Of a DNA stretch of 64,000 bases, positions 1 through 9,062 are shown in pieces (position 1 is the first letter of the stretch; each line of letters starts with the position of its first letter). This DNA is from Candidatus Sericytochromatia bacterium (GTDB lineage Bacteria > Cyanobacteriota > Sericytochromatia > S15B-MN24 > JAQBPE01), in assembly GCA_035285325.1 (NCBI GenBank), contig JAYKJB010000016.1, positions 62,001 through 126,000 on the forward strand. The letters are read 5' to 3'. The notes below the pieces were generated by a model. It saw only the letters and a program-made list of their open reading frames with translations, was not told where the DNA came from and did no database searches. The position numbers and the translations under genes are program-made.

Positions 1-2
1 TG

Positions 3-1826
3 AATTTCAATCCCGATGCGGTGACCTTGCGGCTCAGCTGTACGTTCAGTGCCGATTTTTCGGACATGTTCGAGGTGCGGGGTGCCTTTCGGGGGGAGCG
101 CGGCCGCTACTTCAAGCCCAAGATCGCGGGGGAGGAGGCCGTGCTCGCCTACCAGGGGGCGGACGGGGTCTTTCGCAGCACGCGGGTGCGCTTCAGCCAG
201 GTTCCCCAGTCGCTGGAGCTGCCTGCTGGTCTGCGGGCGCCCGGCTTCATCGCCACCTTCGACCTGTCGATTCCTGGCCGCGGCGGCCATGCGTGTCTCG
301 AAACCGTCATCGCTCCGCGTCTGGGGGGCCAGGAAAGTCCCGATCTGTCGGCCACGTTTCAGGATCGCCATCATCAGCTGAGTGAGGCCCAAAGAGAGCG
401 ACTGGCCCGCCACACGCACCTTTCCAGCGACCACGAAATTTACGACCTGGTCCTCCGGCGCAGCGTGCTCGACCTCGAGACCTTGACCAGTGCGCAGCCG
501 CTGAGTGGCCCCCTGATCGCGGCCGGTATCCCCTGGTTCGCCTGTCCCTTTGGTCGCGACGCCTTGATCGCGGCCTATCAGACGCTCCTGCTCGGGCCTG
601 AACTGGCTCAGGGAACGCTACGTTTCCTGGCCCGCCACCAGGGGCGCGAGGTCAATGACTTTCGGGATGAAGAGCCCGGCAAGATCTTGCATGAGTTGCG
701 ACACGGGGAACTGACCAACCTGGCCCAGGTGCCTCACGCGCCCTATTTCGGGGCGATCGATTCGACCCCGCTGTTTCTGATCCTGCTGTCGGAAACCTAC
801 CGCTGGACCGGGGACCTCGATTTCGTGCGGGAGCTCTGGGAGCCGGTCGAGCAGGCGCTGATGTGGATTGATGCTTACGGTGATCTCGATGGGGATGGCT
901 TCCTGGAATACGCCACGCGCTCACGCCTGGGTCTGTACAACCAGAACTGGAAGGACTCCTCCAACAGCAACATTACGCCCGATTTTCGGATTGCCACGCT
1001 GCCGATTGCGGTGGCGGAGGTGCAGGGCTACGTGTATGACGCCAAGCGGCGCATTGCCGAACTCTGCTACGCCCTGGAACTGCGCGTGATGGGCGATCGC
1101 CTCGTGCGAGAGGCGGAGGAACTGAAACAGGCCTTCAATCACGCCTTCTGGCTGGAAGCCGATGATTTCTATGCGCTGGCCCTTGATGGGGCCAAGCGCC
1201 CGGTGCGCACCCTGACCTCCAATGTCGCCCACGGGGTGTGGAGCGGCATCATTGATGAGGAGCGCCTCCCGGACATGGTGCGACGGCTTTTTTCCCCGGA
1301 CATGTTCAGCGGCTGGGGGATTCGCACGATGAGTAGCGCGATGCCGCCCTACAATCCGTTGAGTTACCACAACGGCTCGGTCTGGCCTCACGACAACAGC
1401 CTGATCGCGAAAGGTCTGGCGGATCACGGCTTCAAGCGGGAAGCCCTCTGCCTGATGGAATCCCTGTTCGACGCGGCGCAGAAATTCGAGTACTTTCGGC
1501 TGCCGGAGTTGTTTTGTGGGTTTCCCAAGCAGGGTGACCTGGACAAGCCGGTGCCGTATCCCGTGGCCTGTGCCCCCCAGGCGTGGGCGGCCGGGGCCAG
1601 TCTGCTGCTGTTGCAAGCCGTGCTGGGCTTGACCCCGGATGCAGGCCGTGGCCAGCTCTTGATCCGACGTCCCATCTTGCCGACCTGGCTGCAGGATGTG
1701 ACCCTGCGCGGGTTGCGGGTCGGTTCCACTCGCCTCGATCTGCAGTTTTTGCAGCAGCACGGCGTCACCACCACCCGCGTGCTGCGCAAAGAGGGGGGGG
1801 CCATGCGGATTCTGATCGAGGGGTGA
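3..1826 (+). CDS. Glycogen debranching enzyme-like protein (amylo-alpha-1,6-glucosidase family), 5' truncated by window edge
   Basis: The reading frame is open to the first complete codon at base 3, so the true start lies upstream; the GTG at 21 falls inside the conserved N-terminal domain and is not a credible start. About 607 codons are visible. The first ~130 residues resemble the all-beta N-terminal domain of bacterial debranching enzymes (FSADFSDMFEVRG). The remainder looks like an alpha/alpha six-hairpin glycosidase domain, with GIPWFACPFGRDALIAAY near residue 170 and YHNGSVWPHDNSL near residue 460, both typical of the amylo-alpha-1,6-glucosidase family. The inferred role is cytoplasmic hydrolysis of alpha-1,6 branches or related alpha-glucans. 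No neighbouring glycogen gene is visible, so substrate is uncertain. The gene converges on a GNAT gene 34 bp downstream. Confidence 0.85.
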   Translation, partial: NFNPDAVTLRLSCTFSADFSDMFEVRGAFRGERGRYFKPKIAGEEAVLAYQGADGVFRSTRVRFSQVPQSLELPAGLRAPGFIATFDLSIPGRGGHACLETVIAPRLGGQESPDLSATFQDRHHQLSEAQRERLARHTHLSSDHEIYDLVLRRSVLDLETLTSAQPLSGPLIAAGIPWFACPFGRDALIAAYQTLLLGPELAQGTLRFLARHQGREVNDFRDEEPGKILHELRHGELTNLAQVPHAPYFGAIDSTPLFLILLSETYRWTGDLDFVRELWEPVEQALMWIDAYGDLDGDGFLEYATRSRLGLYNQNWKDSSNSNITPDFRIATLPIAVAEVQGYVYDAKRRIAELCYALELRVMGDRLVREAEELKQAFNHAFWLEADDFYALALDGAKRPVRTLTSNVAHGVWSGIIDEERLPDMVRRLFSPDMFSGWGIRTMSSAMPPYNPLSYHNGSVWPHDNSLIAKGLADHGFKREALCLMESLFDAAQKFEYFRLPELFCGFPKQGDLDKPVPYPVACAPQAWAAGASLLLLQAVLGLTPDAGRGQLLIRRPILPTWLQDVTLRGLRVGSTRLDLQFLQQHGVTTTRVLRKEGGAMRILIEG

Positions 1827-1860
1827 GCTGACGGTCGCTAGCAGTCGGCGCAGGGACGGG

Positions 1861-2373
1861 TCAGAGGTTGCCTGGCGGGAGTGCGGCGAACGTCCCCAGG
1901 CAACGTCGCATGCGTCGGTGCGGAACGCCGGCCTCGTCGAACTCGTCGCCCACCACGACAAAATCCAGCTTGGCATAAAAAGGGATCGCGCTGACCTGGC
2001 TGTCCAGCACGAGTTCCGGGAGGTCCGCTTGCTGGGCGGCCGAGATGATCGCGGCCATCAGTTGCCGCCCCAACCCCAGACCACGATGGGATCGCTTCAC
2101 CGCCACGCGGCCGACTTTCCAGCCGCCGCCGGCCAGGTCGAGGGTACGAGCCGTGGCGATCGCCGCGCCCCCGGCATCGCTCAGCAGCCAGTGTCGCGCA
2201 GACGCGTCATGCGCATCGAGTTCGTCGGCCGCCGGAAAACCCTGCTCGTCGACGAAGACCTCGAACCGGATGCTCCTGGCCGCTTGCCATTGCGCCTCGT
2301 TCGTCACCGACTGAATCACGAAGGTGGGAGCCGTTGGCGACGCGGCCTCGCCGGGATTCGACTCGACTGCCAA
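1861..2373 (-). CDS. GNAT-family N-acetyltransferase
   Basis: Predicted 170-aa GNAT acetyltransferase. It contains IRFEVFVDEQGFP early and the acetyl-CoA pyrophosphate-binding segment VGRVAVKRSHRGLGLGRQLM (R/Q-x-x-G-x-G/A type), followed by LVLDSQVSAIPFYAKLDF, typical of the ElaA/YjcF-like group. I chose the TTG at 2373 because it lies six bases after the stop of the upstream gene, a GAAGGA ribosome site sits just before it, and a longer ATG frame (from 2481) would overlap that gene by about 100 bp and add a low-complexity Arg/Pro stretch. It is the last gene of a three-gene minus-strand operon. The acceptor substrate cannot be inferred. Confidence 0.8.
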   Translation of the reverse strand: MAVESNPGEAASPTAPTFVIQSVTNEAQWQAARSIRFEVFVDEQGFPAADELDAHDASARHWLLSDAGGAAIATARTLDLAGGGWKVGRVAVKRSHRGLGLGRQLMAAIISAAQQADLPELVLDSQVSAIPFYAKLDFVVVGDEFDEAGVPHRRMRRCLGTFAALPPGNL

Positions 2374-2378
2374 GGCCG

Positions 2379-2747
2379 CTATCCTTCGTTCCGTCGTCCT
2401 TTGCGCGGGCCGCCTTTGGCGTTCAGCCAGTCTTGGAGGGCCTGAACGGGGGAGAAGTACTTGCGGCTGCTGAGGGCGCAAAACAGCATCGCATCCCCCT
2501 TGACCTTGCGCGCCTCATCTACCGTGAACCACTGCAACTCGACATGGTGAGGTTCACATTCCGGGCAGGTGCAGAGCAATTCGGGGTGGATTCCCTTGAT
2601 CTGCTCGCGAGGACGTTCCGGCGCGCTGCCAGCCTCCTCCCCAGCAGGGCCCGCCTCGGCCGTACCAGCCTCAGGCCCTTCTTCGGTGACCGTTAAAGCC
2701 TCGTCCGGGAGGAGCGCTTCAGGGGTGGTGGTCAATTCATGTTCCAT
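2379..2747 (-). CDS. Hypothetical protein, 122 aa, with CPxC and HH pair
   Basis: No family recognised. The ATG at 2747 overlaps the 3' end of the preceding gene by 11 bp, and the gene ends six bases before the acetyltransferase start, so the trio is probably translationally coupled. The first ~55 residues are acidic and Ala/Pro/Gly-rich, likely disordered. The C-terminal half is compact and contains CTCPECEPHHVELQWF followed by LSSRKYFSPVQALQDWLNAK. The cluster of three Cys and two His within about ten residues could bind a metal, but this is speculative. The tail is basic (GPRKGRRNEG). Confidence 0.6.
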   Translation of the reverse strand: MEHELTTTPEALLPDEALTVTEEGPEAGTAEAGPAGEEAGSAPERPREQIKGIHPELLCTCPECEPHHVELQWFTVDEARKVKGDAMLFCALSSRKYFSPVQALQDWLNAKGGPRKGRRNEG

Positions 2748-3189
2748 ACCGAGGCATCCGATCTTCGAGGGCACGGGTGGCGATGGCCCGGAACAGGGTG
2801 TGCGAGCACGAGGAGAGAAACTCGACACCCCAGGCGGTCTGAGAGGGGTGCAGCCGCAAAGAACCGTGCTCAGGCCGCGTGGACAGCAGCAGGGAGTCAA
2901 AGAGGCTGACGGCGCGGACCAACGGGTCTTCCAAGCGTTCCGGTGCGCCCCAGGGTTGTACCATTTCCGCCAGCAAGGCCGCCACTTCTTCGCGTTCGCC
3001 TCGCCAAGCCCCATCCCGCACTCCAGCGCGCCAGACGCGACTCAGGTCGGCACACACCTGACGGGCCGCTCGCAACTGCGTCACATCGTCGCCTTGCGGC
3101 GGCAGTCCGCTGCGGGCGGTGCGCGAGAGGATGGCCGCGGCGCGGTCCAGCCTGAGGGCAGTTTGAAACACCACGTTCGGATGGCTCAT
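2737..3189 (-). CDS. Hypothetical protein, 150 aa, first gene of minus-strand trio
   Basis: No family recognised. The start is placed at the ATG at 3189 because a perfect GGAGGT ribosome site lies 6 nt upstream; a longer frame from 3225 lacks one. The product looks soluble and mostly helical, with many Arg, Ala and Leu residues and no signal peptide or membrane segment. The segment LRAARQVCADLSRVWRAG is typical of an amphipathic helix. Its stop overlaps the start of the next gene. Nothing in the context reveals its job. Confidence 0.6.
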   Translation of the reverse strand: MSHPNVVFQTALRLDRAAAILSRTARSGLPPQGDDVTQLRAARQVCADLSRVWRAGVRDGAWRGEREEVAALLAEMVQPWGAPERLEDPLVRAVSLFDSLLLSTRPEHGSLRLHPSQTAWGVEFLSSCSHTLFRAIATRALEDRMPRYGT

Positions 3190-3402
3190 CCAGACACCTC
3201 CGTGCGTGAAACCGGTCCGTTTCACGGCTAAAGAATAACATAATCAGGGTCAGCCACCCAACATGTTCGCCAGACGACGTTTCGTTTCTGCTTGTGCGGC
3301 ACGCCATGGTGTTCCCGTTCGCTCCGGGCTACAATGGGCGCCACAGGCGATGGGGCCTGCAGTGTCCACGCGTAGCCAGCAGGAACGGAACACAGAAGCA
3401 CC

Positions 3403-4839
3403 ATGTCGCTCAAATCCAAAATTTTTCAGCGTAAAGCCGTCGATGCCGTCGCGAGACCCGGTGAGTCGGGTTTGAAACGCACCCTGAGTGCCTTCGACCT
3501 GACGGTCCTGGGGGTCGGCGCCATCATTGGCGCGGGCATCTTCGTGATTGCCGGGAAGGGCGCCCAGGTGGCCGGACCCGCGATCATGCTGTCTTTCGTG
3601 CTGGTGGGCCTGGCCTGCCTGTGCGCGGCCCTGTGCTACGCCGAGCTGGCCTCGATGATCCCCACGGCCGGCAGTGCCTATGCCTACACCTACACGACCT
3701 TGGGGGAGTTCCCAGCCTGGCTGATTGGCTGGTTCCTGGTGCTGGAATATACCGTGGCCAGCGCCGCAGTGGCGGCCGGATGGTCCGGCTATTGTGCCAA
3801 AATTTTTCAGATGGTCGGCATCGAGCTGCCGGGGATGCTGACGCGCAGCCCGCTTGAACACGTCAATCCCGGTTTGTTCAATCTGCCCGCGGCGGCGATC
3901 GCCTTGCTGGTCACGGGGTTGCTGGTGCTGGGCGTGCGCGAGAGTGTCAAGGTCAATACGGCCTTCGTCCTCTTGAAGGTGTCGGTGCTGCTCACGTTCA
4001 TCTTCGTGGCGCTGCCGGCCGTGAAACCAGGAAACTGGGACCCCTTCATGCCATTCGGCTGGAGCGGTGTGATCACCGGCGGGGCCCTGATCTTCTTCGC
4101 CTACATCGGGTTCGACGCCGTGGCCACCACCGCCGAGGAGGCCAAGAACCCGCAACGCGACCTGCCCATTGGCATCATTGGTTCCTTGCTGGTGTGTACC
4201 GTCTTTTACATCACGGTGGCCGCGGTCATGACCGGCATGGTCCCGTTCCCGACGCTGAATTCACCCGCCCCCCTTGCCACGGCCCTCTCCGCGGTCGGCC
4301 AGGAGAAATGGGCGGCGTTGATCTCCTTTGGCGCCGTGTTTGGCCTGACCAGCGTCTTGATGGTGCTGATGATGGGCATGCCGCGAATCTGGTTTGCCAT
4401 GAGCCGGGACGGCTTGCTGCCACCGTTTTTCGGCAAGGTTCACGAGCGATTCGGAACGCCTTGGGTCGCGACCTTGATCAACGGCCTCTCCGTGGCTCTG
4501 ATCACGGGCTTCCTGCGACTGGATGAGATTGCCGAGATGACCAACATCGGCACGCTTTCGGCTTTCATCGTGGTGGCTGTGGGCGTGTGGATCCTGCGCA
4601 AGCGTGAGCCTGACCTGCCTCGCTCCTTCAAGGCGCCCGCCTTGCCGCTGGTGGCCGGCTTCACGATCGTGTCCTGCGCCGGCATGATGCTGAGCCTGTC
4701 CAAGACCACGTGGTGGTTGTTTGCGATCTGGTCAGCCATCGGGGTGCTGGTCTATTTCAACTACAGCATCCGTCACAGCGTGCTCCAGCAACATCTCGAG
4801 GCGGTGGCAGCTCGTTTCCGGGCTGCCCAGCGGCATTGA
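3403..4839 (+). CDS. APC-superfamily amino acid permease
   Basis: A 478-aa inner-membrane transporter with about 12 hydrophobic helices. The first helix carries GVGAIIGAGIFVIAGKGA, the GxG-containing unwound substrate-binding segment of the amino acid-polyamine-organocation family, followed by AELASMIPTAGSAYAYTY. This pattern matches the cationic amino acid transporter/YfnA subgroup, but the substrate cannot be read from sequence. It diverges from the minus-strand trio; the 213-bp gap contains a TACAAT at 3330-3335 that could be a -10 element, without a clear -35. Its stop overlaps the proposed TTG start of the downstream cyclase. Confidence 0.9.
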   Translation: MSLKSKIFQRKAVDAVARPGESGLKRTLSAFDLTVLGVGAIIGAGIFVIAGKGAQVAGPAIMLSFVLVGLACLCAALCYAELASMIPTAGSAYAYTYTTLGEFPAWLIGWFLVLEYTVASAAVAAGWSGYCAKIFQMVGIELPGMLTRSPLEHVNPGLFNLPAAAIALLVTGLLVLGVRESVKVNTAFVLLKVSVLLTFIFVALPAVKPGNWDPFMPFGWSGVITGGALIFFAYIGFDAVATTAEEAKNPQRDLPIGIIGSLLVCTVFYITVAAVMTGMVPFPTLNSPAPLATALSAVGQEKWAALISFGAVFGLTSVLMVLMMGMPRIWFAMSRDGLLPPFFGKVHERFGTPWVATLINGLSVALITGFLRLDEIAEMTNIGTLSAFIVVAVGVWILRKREPDLPRSFKAPALPLVAGFTIVSCAGMMLSLSKTTWWLFAIWSAIGVLVYFNYSIRHSVLQQHLEAVAARFRAAQRH

Positions 4840-6719
4840 GGTTCCTCCGGGAACTGTCCGCCGGGGGGCGGTCCCCGGAGCGTGACGAGGGTGCCTGGCC
4901 GCGCGTTCCCGCCCGGCGAGGCGCCCTGATCGGGTTGTGCTTGGCTCTGGCCTGGCTGCTGCTGGCGCTCACGGGCTTTCCCGCCAAGGCCCAATGGGCT
5001 GCCTACCACGCCCTGTTTGAAGCGCGCGGGCCCCTGCCGCAACCGGAGCACGTCGTCGTGGTGGCGATCGATGAGGCAAGCCTGGCCGAACTGGGCAGCT
5101 GGCCCGTGGACCGGGCCATCTGGGGGCAACTGCTCGACGGCCTCTTCGGGGCTGGCGCCCGGGTGGTGGGCCTGGATATCGCCTTCGTGCAACCGGCCAC
5201 GAATCCCGCCGCAGACCGCCGCTTTGCGCAGTCCCTGGCGCGCTGGCGTGGGCGTGTCGTGCTGGCGGCCAATTTTCAGCCGGGGACGGTCCGTCAGGTG
5301 GAGAGCCGGCAGCTGATTTTACCGACTGCCACCCTGCGCGCCGCCGCCGAGGTGGGCGTGGTCGACCTGCCCTTCGACGCCGATGGATCGATTCACCGCT
5401 TCCCACGGCTTCTGCTCGGGGTGGACCCGACCGGCCGCGACGCGTCGGCGGCCTACGAGGGGTTCGCCCTCGCGCTCGCCAGGCGCTTCAACCCTGACCT
5501 TCGCTTGGAGGGAGACGACTGGCTGATCAACTATTCAGGTCCGCCGGGTCATGTCCGGACCCTCAGCCTGGTGTCGGTTCTGGACGCCCTTGAACGCCGG
5601 GATGGGCGCTTGCTGGGCGCGCTTCGGGACCGTGTGGTGCTGGTGGGCGCCTCCGCGCTGCGCCTGCAGGACCAGTACCCGACCCCGTTCAGTGCGACCC
5701 TGACCGGCCAGGGGGCCGAAACCTACATGGCGGGCGTTGAAATTCACGCCCAGGCGGTGGCGACCCTGCTGCGCGGGGATGCCGTGCGACCGCTTCCTGC
5801 AAGCTTGGAAGCGGCAGCGCTGCTCAGCCTCGGGGTGCTGACCGGCTGGCTGGGCGTGCGCCTACGTCCGCTGCCGGCGGCGCTCGCTGGCGCCGCCGGG
5901 GTGTTGGGCCTGTGTTGGGCCAGCGTGGGGGTGTTCACGGCGTATCACCTGTGGATCGACCCGGTGGGCCCCTTGCTACTGGTCGGGCTTTCCTTCGTCG
6001 TGGGGCTGGGCTTTCAGTATCTGTTTTCCGAACAGCGCAGGCGGCTGACCCGGCAGACCTTTGCCCGCTATGTCGATCGGGAGATCGTCGAGATGCTGCT
6101 GGCCAAGCCGTCGCTGGCCCCTCGGCTGGGGGGCGAGCAACGCGAGGTGACCGTGCTGTTCTCCGACATCCGTTCTTTCACCAGCATTTCAGAGCAACGC
6201 ACGCCTGAGCAGGTGGTGGCCTTTTTGAATGCCTACCTCACTGAAATGGCGGCGGTGATTCGCGCTGAACGCGGCTGCATCGACAAGTACATCGGCGATG
6301 CGATTCTGGCGGTCTGGGGAAATGTGGTCCCCATGCCCCCTGAGGAGGCCGCCCGGCGGGGCGTGCGGGCCGCCCTCGGGATGTTGCGGCGCCTGGAGGC
6401 CAAGCGAATGGAGTGGGCCGAGCAGGGGTTCCCGGAGCTGGCCATCGGCATCGGTCTGAACACCGGGGAGGCCGTGGTCGGCAACATCGGTTCACCAGAA
6501 AAGATGGAATTCGGCGTGATCGGCGACGCCGTCAACGTCGCGAGTCGCCTGGAGGGTCTGACCAAGGAGCACGGCGCCTTGCTGGTGAGTGCCCGAACCC
6601 GCGAGCTGCTCGGGGAAGCCTTCGTCTGCGAACCGGTGGGGCCGATCGCCGTGAAGGGGCGGGTGCAGGCGGTGGAGGTCTGGCGAGTCCTCCGAGAGGC
6701 GGACCACGTGATAAAATAG
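4836..6719 (+). CDS. CHASE2-domain class III adenylate cyclase
   Basis: A 627-aa membrane-bound sensor cyclase. An N-terminal membrane helix (around residues 30-50) is followed by an extracytoplasmic CHASE2 domain (VVVVAIDEASLAELG; RVVGLDIAFVQP), then about three membrane helices and a C-terminal class III nucleotide cyclase domain. The cyclase keeps the two metal-binding Asp motifs (LFSDIRSFTSIS and DKYIGDAILAVWG), the Lys of DKYIGD and the Asp of VIGDAVNVASRLE, a combination that specifies ATP rather than GTP. The TTG start at 4836 overlaps the permease stop (TTGA) and is chosen because no other credible start lies before the first membrane helix. It probably converts an envelope signal into cAMP. 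Confidence 0.88.
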   Translation: MRFLRELSAGGRSPERDEGAWPRVPARRGALIGLCLALAWLLLALTGFPAKAQWAAYHALFEARGPLPQPEHVVVVAIDEASLAELGSWPVDRAIWGQLLDGLFGAGARVVGLDIAFVQPATNPAADRRFAQSLARWRGRVVLAANFQPGTVRQVESRQLILPTATLRAAAEVGVVDLPFDADGSIHRFPRLLLGVDPTGRDASAAYEGFALALARRFNPDLRLEGDDWLINYSGPPGHVRTLSLVSVLDALERRDGRLLGALRDRVVLVGASALRLQDQYPTPFSATLTGQGAETYMAGVEIHAQAVATLLRGDAVRPLPASLEAAALLSLGVLTGWLGVRLRPLPAALAGAAGVLGLCWASVGVFTAYHLWIDPVGPLLLVGLSFVVGLGFQYLFSEQRRRLTRQTFARYVDREIVEMLLAKPSLAPRLGGEQREVTVLFSDIRSFTSISEQRTPEQVVAFLNAYLTEMAAVIRAERGCIDKYIGDAILAVWGNVVPMPPEEAARRGVRAALGMLRRLEAKRMEWAEQGFPELAIGIGLNTGEAVVGNIGSPEKMEFGVIGDAVNVASRLEGLTKEHGALLVSARTRELLGEAFVCEPVGPIAVKGRVQAVEVWRVLREADHVIK

Positions 6720-6752
6720 GCAGCGACGCACGCCTCGCCCCCGGACACCATC

Positions 6753-7517
6753 TTGCAAGCCGCCCTTCGAAACAGCCTGCATACCCTCGGCCAGCTGGGC
6801 TCGTTCACGGCGGAAATTCTGCACGGTTTCCTGCAACCCCCTGTGTATCGCTCGGAAATCGTCCTCAATTCCCGCAAGGTAGCCTTCCAGTGCATCCTAC
6901 CGGTGGTGGCGATCCTGTTCCCGACCGGCATGATCTCGGCGCTGATGGGACTCAAGATCATGGCGCTGTTCGGGACCGAGCGGATGCTCTCCAGTTTGCT
7001 GGCTCAAGGCATCGTGAAGGAGATGGCGCCCTCGCTGGCGGGGATCATGATCGCCTCACAGGCCGGTTCGGCGATCGCCGGAGAAATCGGCACGATGCGG
7101 GTCAAGGAAGAGATTGACGCGCTGGGGGTCATGGCCATCAACCCCATCAAATACCTGGTCATTCCTCGCTTGATCGCGCTGGCGTTCGTCTGCCCCCTGA
7201 TCGCCGTGATTGCCACCGCCAGTGGCATGTTGGGCGGTTTCACCGTGGCGGTGCTGCTCAAGGGCCAGAACATGGGGGTGTTCATCGCCAACCTGCTGGC
7301 CTTCGTCACCCTGGCGGATATCTATGCGGGCCTGCTCAAAGCCGCCGTCTTCGGCGTGGCGGTGGGCTTGATTGCCTGCTTCTACGGCTATCACGTCAGT
7401 GGCGGGGCCGTCGGCGTCGGCAAGGCGGCCAACAACACGGTGGTGCACTCGATCGTGGCCGTGGCCGTCCTGAATTATCTGCTGACCACTTTCCTCATGC
7501 GGGTGCTGGGCGTATGA
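6753..7517 (+). CDS. MlaE-family ABC lipid transporter permease, first paralog
   Basis: A 254-aa polytopic inner-membrane protein of the MlaE/YrbE/TGD1 family. It has the N-terminal amphipathic region, five to six membrane helices, and the family signature AGSAIAGEIGTMRVKEEIDAL followed by INPIKYLVIPRLIAL. It starts at TTG 6753, 33 nt after the cyclase stop, with no earlier in-frame alternative. It overlaps a second, divergent MlaE gene by 4 bp, then MlaF ATPase and MlaD substrate-binding genes. The inferred role is phospholipid or lipid movement between inner and outer membranes. Confidence 0.9.
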   Translation: MQAALRNSLHTLGQLGSFTAEILHGFLQPPVYRSEIVLNSRKVAFQCILPVVAILFPTGMISALMGLKIMALFGTERMLSSLLAQGIVKEMAPSLAGIMIASQAGSAIAGEIGTMRVKEEIDALGVMAINPIKYLVIPRLIALAFVCPLIAVIATASGMLGGFTVAVLLKGQNMGVFIANLLAFVTLADIYAGLLKAAVFGVAVGLIACFYGYHVSGGAVGVGKAANNTVVHSIVAVAVLNYLLTTFLMRVLGV

Positions 7518-8296
7518 CCGCCACGCTCGACTTGATGGGGGCCATCGGACGCTTGGCGATCGCCCTGGTGCAGTGGCTCGGCCAGCTTGGCTTTTTTGCG
7601 GCCGAGGTGCTGCAGTGGCTGTTGACGCGGCGCCCTTTGCTGTCTGAAGTGGTCACGCAGGCCGTCCGCGTGGGCATCCACACGGTGGGCATCCTGATGT
7701 GCGTGCTGTTCTTCATCGGTGCCAACGTGGCGCTGGTGGGGCACGCCATTTTCCGGCAATTCGGCGGACAGGACCTGGTGGGAATCTATGTCGGGTTGTC
7801 CTGCGTGATCGGCCTGGCGCCCCTGATCGTGGGGGCCATGCTGGCGGCCAAGCCCGGTACCGAGATTGCCGCGACGATCGCCTCGATGCGCGTCAAGGAG
7901 CAGATTGACGCGTTAGAGGTGATGGCGGTGAACCCTTACTGGTACCTGATGGTGCCGCGCTTCCTGGCTTACGTCCTGGTCACTCCGGCGCTGTTTGCCT
8001 TCGCGGTGGTGGCCAGCGTGGGGGGCGGCTATGTGGCGGCTGTATTCCAGCTCGGATTGAATCCTGGGGTCTTCATGTCGGACGTGTTGCGCTTTCTGAG
8101 CATGGCCGATTTGTGGAAGGGCCTGCTGCGGGCTGAGGTGTTTGCCGTTCTGATTTGCCTGCTGTCCTGCTTCTACGGCTACAACAGCCGGCCTGGACCG
8201 GCCGGCGTGAGTCGGGCCATCAATCTGGCCGTGGTCGTGGGCAGCACGACCATCATCGTCGTCAACTACTTCCTCACGGAACTCATGTACGGATGA
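7514..8296 (+). CDS. MlaE-family ABC lipid transporter permease, second paralog
   Basis: A 260-aa membrane protein, homologous to the preceding gene. The shared signature appears as PGTEIAATIASMRVKEQIDAL and VNPYWYLMVPRFLAYV, but the intervening sequence has diverged. Starts and stops are fused by ATGA overlaps on both sides (with the first permease and with MlaF), indicating co-translation. Most Gram-negative Mla systems have one MlaE that forms a homodimer; two adjacent permeases suggest a heterodimer, as proposed for paired YrbE proteins of actinobacterial Mce systems. Heterodimerisation is inference. Confidence 0.9.
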   Translation: MTATLDLMGAIGRLAIALVQWLGQLGFFAAEVLQWLLTRRPLLSEVVTQAVRVGIHTVGILMCVLFFIGANVALVGHAIFRQFGGQDLVGIYVGLSCVIGLAPLIVGAMLAAKPGTEIAATIASMRVKEQIDALEVMAVNPYWYLMVPRFLAYVLVTPALFAFAVVASVGGGYVAAVFQLGLNPGVFMSDVLRFLSMADLWKGLLRAEVFAVLICLLSCFYGYNSRPGPAGVSRAINLAVVVGSTTIIVVNYFLTELMYG

Positions 8297-9039
8297 TACA
8301 GTTTCGCCACGTTCACAAGCGCTTTGGCGCCCAAGTCGTCCTCGACGATGTCTCCCTGGAGATTCCCAGGGGGCAGACCACCGTGATCATCGGTCCGTCC
8401 GGTACGGGGAAGAGTGTCTTCATCAAGCTGCTGGTCGGCTTGTTGAAGCCTGAAGCGGGTGAAATCTGGATTGGTGACCAGGAGATCACCCGACTGCGTG
8501 AGCGTGACCTCTACCAAGTGCGCAAGCGCTTTGGCATGCTGTTTCAGGACGGCGCGTTGTTCGATTCCATGAATGTGGCGGACAACATTGCGTTTCCACT
8601 CCGTCAGCACACGCGCAAGACCGAAAAAGAGATTGCCGCTGTGGTCCGCGCCAAACTGGCCCAGGTGGGATTGCCCAACGTGGAACACAAGTACCCCGGA
8701 GAACTCAGCGGCGGCATGCGCAAACGCGTCGGCATCGCTCGCGCGCTCGCGCTGGAGCCCGAAATCGTCCTGTTCGACGAGCCCAACAGTGGCCTCGACC
8801 CGGTGATGAGTGACGCCATCGACAAGTTGATCCTGCGCATGCAGCGCGAACTGGGCCTGACCTTTGTGGTCATCTCCCACGACCTCGAAGGCACCTTTCA
8901 GATCGCGGACCGCATTGCCATGCTCTACAAGAGCAAGCTGATCGCGGCCGACGAAGCTTCCCGTATCCGAAGTTCCGATAATCCGGTTATCCGGCAATTT
9001 TTCAGTCGCAGCGCCGACGGCCCGATCCAGGTGGTCTAG
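8293..9039 (+). CDS. mlaF: MlaF-type ABC transporter ATP-binding protein
   Basis: A 248-aa cytoplasmic ATPase. It contains Walker A GPSGTGKSVFIK, Q-loop MLFQDGALFDSM, ABC signature ELSGGMRKRVGIARAL, Walker B IVLFDEPNSGLDPV and switch His VVISHDLEGTF. The GGMRKR form of the signature and the PNSGLDP D-loop are typical of MlaF/MCE-associated ATPases. A longer frame begins at 8155 but runs through the upstream permease; the ATG at 8293, overlapping the permease stop by 4 bp, is the real start. It powers the MlaE pair. Confidence 0.92.
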   Translation: MIQFRHVHKRFGAQVVLDDVSLEIPRGQTTVIIGPSGTGKSVFIKLLVGLLKPEAGEIWIGDQEITRLRERDLYQVRKRFGMLFQDGALFDSMNVADNIAFPLRQHTRKTEKEIAAVVRAKLAQVGLPNVEHKYPGELSGGMRKRVGIARALALEPEIVLFDEPNSGLDPVMSDAIDKLILRMQRELGLTFVVISHDLEGTFQIADRIAMLYKSKLIAADEASRIRSSDNPVIRQFFSRSADGPIQVV

Positions 9040-9062
9040 GCCGCACGTAGAGAGTGGATCCG

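Noticed and set aside
921-1976. 351-aa minus-strand open frame opposite the debranching enzyme
   Set aside because: It is an antisense shadow created by high GC at third positions; the plus-strand frame has clear glycosidase motifs and the antisense product is His/Arg/Gln-rich with no family pattern.
8155-8292. Upstream extension of the MlaF ATPase frame
   Set aside because: It overlaps conserved coding sequence of the second MlaE permease; the ATG at 8293 in the ATGA overlap is the normal coupled start.
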